Shown here: one piece after another, positions 22,203-27,091 of the stretch
How positions within the stretch are numbered: position 1 is the first letter of the stretch
Layout: each line of letters opens with the position of its first letter
Source: a virus
Length of the DNA: 37,237 nt
Strand: one strand, 5' to 3'
IMG/VR virus record: IMGVR_UViG_3300050821_006032
Location: 1 to 37,237 of that record
Made by a program: the position numbers and the translations under genes
The notes under the pieces: model-generated
What the model was told of the DNA's origin: nothing
The model's database searches: none
Seen by the model: the letters and a program-made list of their open reading frames with translations, nothing else

Positions 22203-22634
22203 ATGTCACAGGACACCACACAGGCCCACCCGGCCTATCAGGGGCTACCGGCTGACCTGACAGACCAGATCTTCGCCCGGCGTCTGCGGGTCATCCGCCA
22301 GGCCGCCGGGATGACACAGCAGCAGCTCGCCGAGCTGACAGGGATGCACCGCAGCGCGATCGCGAAGATCGAGGCCGGCGGCCGGGTCGTCTCGGTCGGC
22401 GAGGCCGTCCAGCTCGCCGCCGCGCTCGGCACCACCGTGGCCGAGCTAGCGGCCGATCCCGCCGACGGCGCTGACCGGGCCCGCGTCGAGGCGCAGGTGC
22501 GGCTCCGCAGCGCCGAACACGAGGCCGCGCGCCGGCACGAGCTGATGGAAGAGGCGCGGCTCCTTTATATGCACGCGCTCGAGGCGGCCGAGGACGCGCG
22601 GCAGCAGCTGGCCGCGCTAGACGGGGAGGACTGA
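22203..22634 (+). CDS. XRE-family helix-turn-helix regulator, 143 aa
   Basis: The ATG at 22203 has a GGAGGA ribosome site. Residues 24-85 form an XRE domain: FARRLRVIRQAAGMTQQQLA, ELTGMHRSAIAKIEAGGR and VGEAVQLAAALGTTVAEL. The C-terminal 55 residues form a long charged helix, likely for dimerisation. Only three bases separate it from the integrase gene, so it probably controls its own operon and perhaps the divergent xis-like gene. Confidence 0.8.
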   Translation: MSQDTTQAHPAYQGLPADLTDQIFARRLRVIRQAAGMTQQQLAELTGMHRSAIAKIEAGGRVVSVGEAVQLAAALGTTVAELAADPADGADRARVEAQVRLRSAEHEAARRHELMEEARLLYMHALEAAEDARQQLAALDGED

Positions 22635-22637
22635 CCG

Positions 22638-23744
22638 ATGGCCTACATCCGGAAGCTGCCCTCGGGTAAGTGGCAGGCCGAAGTCCGGGGCCCGGACGGC
22701 CGCAAGCACACGTTCAGCGACAAGCTGAAGTCCGTCGCCAAGGCATGGGCGGCCGAGGAGGAGGGGCGGTTCGCCAGCGGCGACAGACGCGACCCGCGCG
22801 CCGGCGAGATCCGGGTCGGTACCTGGTATGCCCGGTACGCGGCCGCGTCTGGCGTCCAGGCCATCACCGCCACCAAGAACCGGTCGCTGTGGACCGTGCA
22901 CTGCGAGCCGAAGTGGGCGCGCTGGCGCATGTCGGCGATCACCCGGATGGAAGCGCAAGGGTGGGTCGGCGAGCTGCGGCAGACCCGGCTCGCCCGGTAC
23001 CGCGGCCGCGACGTCCAGGACGGCGACGACGCGCCGGTGCTCTCGGCCGCCACGATCGCCGACGTCGTGCACATCATGTCGGCGCTGTTCCGCGCCGCGG
23101 TGAAAGAACAGCCGCCGCTCGTGCTGGCCAACCCGTTCGCCGACCTCGCCCTGCCGGTGATCGAGCCGCGTCCCGTCGAGTTCTACGAGCGCGACGAGGC
23201 CGCGGCACTGTACGAAGCCGCCGCGGAATGGCGCACGCTGATCGAGCTCGGCATGGACGTCGGCCTGCGCCCGGGCGAGCTGTACGGGCTGCACGGCCAC
23301 CGCGTCGACTGGCTGCGCGGCCAGCTGGCCGTGGTCGACGTGATGACCCGCCAGGGCCTGCGGCAGTGGCCGAAATCCAAGCGGTCCCACCGGGTCGTGC
23401 CGGTGCCGCCCGCGACGCTCGAGGCCATGTCGGCGCTGATGGCCGGGCGTCCCCGGGATTCCCTGGTGTTCACCGCGCCGGAGGGCGGCCCCGTGACCGA
23501 CGGGCACTTCCGCAACCGGATCTGGTACCCGGCGATCGCCGAGGCCGGCGTCCGCCGGTGGCCGCCGCGGATCATGCGCCACACCGCCGCCTCGTGGCTG
23601 GTGCAGGACGGCGTGCCGCTGTACGACGTCCAGGCACTGCTCGGCCACGAGGACTATGCCACCACCCAGCGGTACGCCCACCTCGCCCCGAACGCCCACA
23701 ATAAGGTGATCGAGTCGTGGACCCGTAGGGCAGCCACATCATGA
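22638..23744 (+). CDS. int: Tyrosine site-specific integrase, 368 aa
   Basis: It catalyses integration between attP and the host attB. Domains: residues 1-50, an arm-binding beta-sheet domain (MAYIRKLPSGKWQAEVRGPD); 55-175, a SAM-like core-binding domain; 180-368, the catalytic domain. Catalytic residues visible: Arg211 (GLRPGE), Lys246/248 region, Arg314, His337 (LLGHEDY) and nucleophile Tyr346 (TTQRYAHL). The HxxR box reads RIMRH, so the usual first His is Arg311. The gene lies about 0.67 kb from the att core at 24410, as expected. It overlaps the next gene by four bases. Confidence 0.92.
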   Translation: MAYIRKLPSGKWQAEVRGPDGRKHTFSDKLKSVAKAWAAEEEGRFASGDRRDPRAGEIRVGTWYARYAAASGVQAITATKNRSLWTVHCEPKWARWRMSAITRMEAQGWVGELRQTRLARYRGRDVQDGDDAPVLSAATIADVVHIMSALFRAAVKEQPPLVLANPFADLALPVIEPRPVEFYERDEAAALYEAAAEWRTLIELGMDVGLRPGELYGLHGHRVDWLRGQLAVVDVMTRQGLRQWPKSKRSHRVVPVPPATLEAMSALMAGRPRDSLVFTAPEGGPVTDGHFRNRIWYPAIAEAGVRRWPPRIMRHTAASWLVQDGVPLYDVQALLGHEDYATTQRYAHLAPNAHNKVIESWTRRAATS

Positions 23745-24316
23745 CGGTACTATCGGCCCGCGAAGCGGAAGACAAGCGGTTCGGCCTCTTCGTCCGCGGG
23801 CTGCGCGAGGGCCGCGGCTGGAGCCAGGATCACGTGGCCGCCGCGATGCAGGATCTCGGGTTCGGCTGGGTGCAGACCACGGTATCCAAGACCGAAGCCG
23901 GGCAGCGTTCCGCGACGCTGATCGAGGCAGGCGCGCTGGCGCGGATCTTCGGCGTCGCCCTCGAATCATTCTTTCCAGAATCAGGAGCAGATGAGATGAG
24001 CGGACCGGACATCCAGTACTTCGACCACGACGGGACCTGGGTAAGGCCCGAGCGGGCCGCCGCGGCGGATGTCCTTGTCGTAGGCGGCGGCGGCGGTGGC
24101 TCGCTCGGCGCTGATGGCCAGCCCGGCGAGGCTACGGTGAAGCGGTTCACTGCACCAGACATCCCGGCCACCGTGGACATCCAGATCGGCAAGGGCGGCC
24201 GGGGAACTGACGGCGGCCAAGATGGCCGGGACGGCTGCGCAGTGGTCGTGACGTACCTGGAGGGCGAAGACAGCACCGCCCCGGACTGGGTTGAGCTTCT
24301 ACGGGCTCGCGGATGA
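23741..24316 (+). CDS. XRE HTH protein fused to a glycine-rich phage domain, 191 aa
   Basis: The ATG at 23741 overlaps the integrase stop (ATGA), implying translational coupling. Residues 10-80 form an XRE-type DNA-binding domain (FGLFVRGLREGRGWSQDHVA, TTVSKTEAGQRS, IEAGALARIFGVALESFF). Residues 105-175 form a glycine-rich segment (DVLVVGGGGGGSLGADGQPG, DIQIGKGGRGTDGGQDGRDG, AVVVTYLEG) of the kind usually found in phage tail adhesins. The combination is unusual. It may be a regulator whose C-terminal domain mediates oligomerisation. It is the last gene before attP. Confidence 0.75.
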   Translation: MTVLSAREAEDKRFGLFVRGLREGRGWSQDHVAAAMQDLGFGWVQTTVSKTEAGQRSATLIEAGALARIFGVALESFFPESGADEMSGPDIQYFDHDGTWVRPERAAAADVLVVGGGGGGSLGADGQPGEATVKRFTAPDIPATVDIQIGKGGRGTDGGQDGRDGCAVVVTYLEGEDSTAPDWVELLRARG

Positions 24317-24333
24317 GCCGATTTTCAGGCTCC

Positions 24334-24353
24334 TGCCGCACGTGTGCCGCACG
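24334..24353 (+). other. Left pair of putative integrase arm-type sites
   Basis: Two exact copies of TGCCGCACG at 24334-24342 and 24345-24353 are spaced 11 bp start to start, one helical turn. The same pair, with the same spacing, recurs at 24552-24571 on the other side of the att core. Paired repeats flanking a core are typical arm sites of tyrosine integrases. Confidence 0.7.
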
Positions 24354-24362
24354 GACGGAAAG

Positions 24363-24397
24363 AAGGCCAGCTCCCCGGACAGGGAAGCTGGCCTTTT
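24363..24397 (+). terminator. Rho-independent terminator after the integrase operon
   Basis: A perfect 10-bp inverted repeat, AAGGCCAGCT (24363-24372) and AGCTGGCCTT (24386-24395), encloses a loop with extra CCC/GGG pairing and runs into TTTT at 24394-24397. It lies about 46 bases after the stop of the XRE/Gly-rich gene. Read from the other strand it could also serve the tRNA-like sequence. Confidence 0.75.
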
Positions 24398-24409
24398 GCC
24401 TGGTCAGAC

Positions 24410-24492
24410 TGGTCGGGGTGGCCGGATTTGAACCGGCGGCCTCTTCGTCCCGAACGAAGGAAGAGGCGCAGGCAGGAACCCGCGCCACCCCG
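24410..24492 (-). tRNA. tRNA-Pro(CGG)-like sequence; its 3' half is the attP core
   Basis: On the minus strand the 3' half is canonical: anticodon stem CTTCG/CGAAG (24455-24459 and 24443-24447) around loop TTCGGGA (anticodon CGG), T arm GCCGG-TTCAAAT-CCGGC (24421-24437), acceptor CACCCCG, discriminator A and CCA (24410-24412). The 5' half is abnormal: CGGGGTG (24486-24492) can pair with the acceptor, but 26 bases instead of about 20 lie between it and the anticodon stem, and a normal U8-A9 and D arm are not seen. This is best read as a captured tRNA 3' end used for integration, perhaps not a working tRNA. Confidence 0.55.
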
Positions 24493-24551
24493 GCGACCTG
24501 CTAATAAACTCCACATGGCATAACATCACGCCCCAGGAAATCACGCGCTCT

Positions 24552-24571
24552 TGCCGCACGTCTGCCGCACG
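24552..24571 (+). other. Right pair of putative integrase arm-type sites
   Basis: TGCCGCACG occurs at 24552-24560 and 24563-24571 with the same 11-bp phase and orientation as the left pair. The pair lies in the gap between the tRNA-like sequence and the 3' end of the gene at 24575-25249, that is, on the side of the transfer-type module. Confidence 0.7.
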
Positions 24572-24574
24572 GGC

Positions 24575-25249
24575 TCACTGGTCGTCCTGCCACTTGCCGG
24601 TGAACGGGTCCTGGCTGATCTCGGCCATCGCGATGTTGTACCCGCCGCTGGCATGGCCGGTGCTGAGCACTTTGCCGTCGATCAGGATCTCCACCGTCAC
24701 GCTCCCGGAGCCCTGCAGCTGAGCCTGGATGTCGTAGTAGGCGGGATCGGCGAGCTTCTTCGTGATCCGCATCGGCACCGACCCGGTCAGGTCGCTGCCG
24801 GAGGGCCCGTAGGTCACATCGGCGCCGGGCGTGCCCTTCACCACGTAGGTGACCGTCTGGGTGGCGGCCGCGGCCGCGGTGTGCCGTGCGGCCGTGCCAG
24901 GCGCGGCCGAGCTGCTGCCCGCCGCTGACGGTGCCGACGTCGCGGCCGCGGGGGCCTGGCCGCGGCCGCCGGACAGCGCCGCCGAGATCGCGATGATAAC
25001 CACCACGAGGCCGAGGACTGAGAACAGCACCGCACGCAGGCCGCGCCGCTTCCGTCTCCGGCCCGGCGGCCCGGGAGGCTGAGGCGGCGCGTACGGCTGC
25101 TGCCACTGCGGCGGAGGCGGCGCCTGGCCGTAGGGCTGCTGCTGGCCGTAGGGCGGCCAGGGCTGCTGCGGCGCGTACTGAGGCTGGCGGCCAGGACCTG
25201 ACGGCTGCTGCCCGTAAGGCGGTCTTGGCGGCTCCTGATCGTGCGACAT
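24575..25249 (-). CDS. Membrane protein with Pro/Gln-rich N terminus and MmpS-like outer domain, 224 aa
   Basis: The ATG at 25249 follows GGGGAGAGGGAAACTT. Residues 1-80 are a cytoplasmic Pro/Gln/Tyr-rich low-complexity region (PPYGQQ repeats) ending in a basic patch (RRRKRRG). One membrane helix follows (AVLFSVLGLVVVIIAISAAL), then an Ala/Ser linker, then about 95 residues of beta-rich external domain (TVTYVVKGTPGADVTYG, VTVEILIDGKVLSTGHASGG) resembling MmpS-type accessory proteins. It is immediately next to attP, a usual place for cargo. Function unknown. Confidence 0.7.
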   Translation of the reverse strand: MSHDQEPPRPPYGQQPSGPGRQPQYAPQQPWPPYGQQQPYGQAPPPPQWQQPYAPPQPPGPPGRRRKRRGLRAVLFSVLGLVVVIIAISAALSGGRGQAPAAATSAPSAAGSSSAAPGTAARHTAAAAATQTVTYVVKGTPGADVTYGPSGSDLTGSVPMRITKKLADPAYYDIQAQLQGSGSVTVEILIDGKVLSTGHASGGYNIAMAEISQDPFTGKWQDDQ

Positions 25250-25324
25250 AAGTTTCCCTCTCCCCTTTCTGGTGCCTATGTGACGCGGTACTGCCATGAA
25301 AGGTTTGCCCGGGTAAGGACAAGG

Positions 25325-25567
25325 TCACCTCACGGCTACAGCGTTCGGGCCGCCGACGCTATCCGGGATTGCACTCAGCACGCATTTGTGACCGTCTGCG
25401 CTGAGGCAGTTGCCGCAGACCATCATCCCGTCCGCGACGTCGCCGACATGCCAGTCGCACAGATCGCGCTCACCGATGTGCTCGTGAACGCAGCCCGCTA
25501 TGACCGTCTTGATGGCTGGCCGCTGGCACTTGTAGCCCGATCTGGCGTCGTAGCCCATGCAGGTCAT
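25325..25567 (-). CDS. Small Cys/His-rich zinc-binding protein, 80 aa
   Basis: It opens MTCMGYDARSGYKCQRPAI and continues GCVHEHIGERDLCDWHVGD and MMVCGNCLSADGHKCVL, giving at least nine Cys/His ligands, enough for two zinc sites. I recall similar CVHEH..C..H proteins as conserved hypotheticals in actinobacterial mobile elements. The ATG at 25567 follows GAGAGGGACGAG. It is the next minus-strand gene upstream of the MmpS-like gene. Confidence 0.6.
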   Translation of the reverse strand: MTCMGYDARSGYKCQRPAIKTVIAGCVHEHIGERDLCDWHVGDVADGMMVCGNCLSADGHKCVLSAIPDSVGGPNAVAVR

Positions 25568-25614
25568 CGCGGCTCGTCCCTCTCGATCGCGGTGCGGATG
25601 ATGGTAGCCCGGCC

Positions 25615-25641
25615 GGGCCGCCCGGAGTCTCCGGGCGGCCC
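25615..25641 (-). terminator. Strong hairpin terminator
   Basis: GGGCCGCCCGGA (25615-25626) and TCCGGGCGGCCC (25630-25641) form a perfect 12-bp stem with a three-base loop, located 24 bases beyond the stop of the minus-strand 43-aa gene. It separates the operon 26910-25665 from the 25567 gene. No T-run is seen. Confidence 0.7.
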
Positions 25642-25664
25642 GTTGCGGGGCTTACTGTAACTGG

Positions 25665-25796
25665 CTACTTGCCTTTGCCGGAGCAGTCAGCGTTGCCTGC
25701 TGGCCCGCTCGTGGAGATGCCCTTGGTGTGGCCGCCGACGATGGGTGCGGCCGGGCACTTCGCGTCCTGGCAGTTTCCGTTGTCGTTGTTGCTCAT
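25665..25796 (-). CDS. Small Asn/Gly-rich peptide, 43 aa
   Basis: The ATG at 25796 overlaps the upstream stop (ATGA) and follows AAAGGAAC. The product starts MSNNDNGNCQDAKCPAAPIV and ends CSGKGK. Three Cys are present. It is polar and probably disordered, with no known family. The translational coupling and the terminator directly behind it support a real gene. Confidence 0.5.
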   Translation of the reverse strand: MSNNDNGNCQDAKCPAAPIVGGHTKGISTSGPAGNADCSGKGK

Positions 25797-26194
25797 TGCG
25801 TGTTCCTTTCGGTGATGGCGTCCCCGGCTGTTCCGGGGATCACGATGCGGGCCGGGCTGTCCGGCGCCGCGTGGTAGTGGCTGTGGTAGTGCAGCTCGAT
25901 CGCGGCCGGGGCCGCCTGTGCGATCTGTCGCGCGGCCGCCGCCGCGAGCCGGGCCGGGCGGGTGGTTTCCAGCTCGGCCGCGTGCTGCAGGGTCTTGCGC
26001 CGCAGCAGCACGGCGCCCACGACGGCACCGACGACCACGGCGGCCAGGAAGGCGGCGATGTACCAGATGAGCTGCAGGACGATCTCCGCCACGACGTAGA
26101 CGACCACCACCAAGGCGACCGGGCCGCCCAGCCCGCGGAGGTCAGGGCCGCTGCTCTGCCAGGTGCCGGAGCCCTGCCACGTGCCGCGCGCCAT
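25793..26194 (-). CDS. Membrane protein of the transfer-type module, 133 aa
   Basis: The ATG at 26194 shares a base with the previous stop and follows GGGAGGCGG. After a short N terminus (MARGTWQGSGTWQSSG) two membrane helices follow (PVALVVVVYVVAEIVLQLIW and AAFLAAVVVGAVVGAVLL), then a basic and Ala-rich helix and ELHYHSHYH. The topology resembles Spd/Tra accessory membrane proteins of actinomycete plasmids, but there is no sequence family match by eye. Confidence 0.6.
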   Translation of the reverse strand: MARGTWQGSGTWQSSGPDLRGLGGPVALVVVVYVVAEIVLQLIWYIAAFLAAVVVGAVVGAVLLRRKTLQHAAELETTRPARLAAAAARQIAQAAPAAIELHYHSHYHAAPDSPARIVIPGTAGDAITERNTQ

Positions 26195-26463
26195 CAGTCC
26201 GCCTCCCGTCGCCGCTCGACGCGCTCGCGGATGGTGTCGGCGGCGAGCACGGCGCCGCGGTGGACGAGCTGCGCGCCGGGCCGGAACTGGCGGCCCGTTC
26301 CCTGGCACCGTCCGCAGGCCGACCGGGCGCGGCCGCGTCGTTTGCGGCTGCCGCTGGCGCTGCACTTGCGGCAGCCCATCTTCGGCACGGCGAGCACGAA
26401 CAGGCCGTAGGCGGTGACCGCGGCCAAGCCGAGCAGGATGTCACGCATGATCGTGATGAGCAC
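26194..26463 (-). CDS. Membrane-anchored zinc-ribbon protein, 89 aa
   Basis: The GTG at 26463 follows AGGAGACTGCC. One membrane helix (ILLGLAAVTAYGLFVLAV) is followed by CRKCSASG and CGRCQGTG, two CxxCxxxG knuckles like those of the DnaJ zinc-binding region, then a basic tail. This TM-plus-CxxCxGxG arrangement is common among small proteins next to actinomycete transfer genes. Its function is unknown. Confidence 0.6.
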   Translation of the reverse strand: MLITIMRDILLGLAAVTAYGLFVLAVPKMGCRKCSASGSRKRRGRARSACGRCQGTGRQFRPGAQLVHRGAVLAADTIRERVERRREAD

Positions 26464-26472
26464 GGCAGTCTC

Positions 26473-26910
26473 CTATCCGCTGCTGTGATTCCGGGGGCAC
26501 GCGGCCACGCCTGCATCGAACCCGGCATCGAACCCGGCCGCTTCCCCCTGGTGCCATCCGGTCCTGTACGCCACGCACTGAGGGCGCTTGCACTGGTCGT
26601 CGCGGCACGACTCGAACGGGTGCTGCTCGGCCTGCCGCTTCTTGCGGGCCTTGGCGCGCTCGGCGGCCTTGGCCTTCTTGGCTGCCCGGGACTTGCTGGC
26701 CTTGAAGTCCGACTTCGGCTTGCAGACGTGCGTGAGCGGGTTGCCGAGCGGCTTGTTGCACGTCTCGCACTTGCCGAACGTGACCTGCGGTTTGAGCGTG
26801 GCGCGGCGCCCCGCCGCCCGGCCGCTGCTGACTACGCAGTCGTGCCTGATGCCCGTCCGCGGCTTGCCGCACCGGCCGCAAGTGACGACCAGTCGCGGCC
26901 TGTTCCGCAA
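26473..26910 (-). CDS. Multi-zinc-ribbon, Lys-rich protein, 145 aa
   Basis: The start is a TTG at 26910 preceded by GAGAGGGAGCGACG. Two ribbons are clear: CGRCGKPRTGIRHDC and CETCNKPLGNPLTHVC. A Lys/Ala-rich helix (KSRAAKKAKAAERAKARKKR) follows, then a third cluster, CRDDQCKRPQCVAY, and FDAGFDAG near the end. The basic helix and zinc sites suggest nucleic acid binding. It heads the small operon 3' of the translocase, beyond the repeat cluster at 27012-27085. Confidence 0.6.
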   Translation of the reverse strand: MRNRPRLVVTCGRCGKPRTGIRHDCVVSSGRAAGRRATLKPQVTFGKCETCNKPLGNPLTHVCKPKSDFKASKSRAAKKAKAAERAKARKKRQAEQHPFESCRDDQCKRPQCVAYRTGWHQGEAAGFDAGFDAGVAACPRNHSSG

Positions 26911-27011
26911 CGTCGCTCCCTCTCATCGCCGGACCCCCGGGGGGTGCTGCGAGCGCCAATCTGGCCGGAACGCCGGGCTGCTGGAACATCGCAGGTCGCA
27001 GGGGTAACGGG

Positions 27012-27085
27012 GTGTTCCGCCGTGTTCCGGCGCAACGGATATGTGCAGGTCAGCGAGTGTTCCGCTAGCGGAACACAGTGTTCCG
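27012..27085 (-). repeat. Cluster of 8-bp CGGAACAC repeats, candidate clt/TRS or operator
   Basis: On the minus strand CGGAACAC occurs directly at 27085-27078, 27064-27057, 27029-27022 and 27019-27012. An inverted copy (GTGTTCCG) at 27076-27069 makes 27057-27076 a perfect 20-bp palindrome centred on CTAG. The cluster starts 7 bases after the translocase stop. Streptomyces TraB proteins recognise clustered 8-bp repeats (clt) beside traB, so this is a candidate recognition site. It could instead be an operator for the gene at 26910. Confidence 0.65.
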
Positions 27086-27091
27086 GCGCGG

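Larger units (their letters stand above)
24334..24571. other. attP: attP region for tRNA-Pro integration
   Basis: The region combines a core identical in design to the 3' half of a tRNA-Pro gene (24410-24459, possibly longer) with a pair of TGCCGCACG boxes on each side. It lies directly after the integrase operon. Because the sequence to the right of the core does not complete a normal tRNA, this is more likely an unintegrated attP (or excised/virion form) than a chromosome junction. Confidence 0.65.

Noticed and set aside
24410-24492. A chromosome-prophage junction (attL or attR) at the tRNA-like sequence.
   Set aside because: The sequence on the right does not complete a normal tRNA, and arm-type repeats are present on both sides, so attP fits better. 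Not excluded without the full contig.
24334-24571. Two different elements integrated side by side at one tRNA.
   Set aside because: Identical paired arm boxes on both flanks favour one attP. Tandem copies of related elements remain a weaker alternative.
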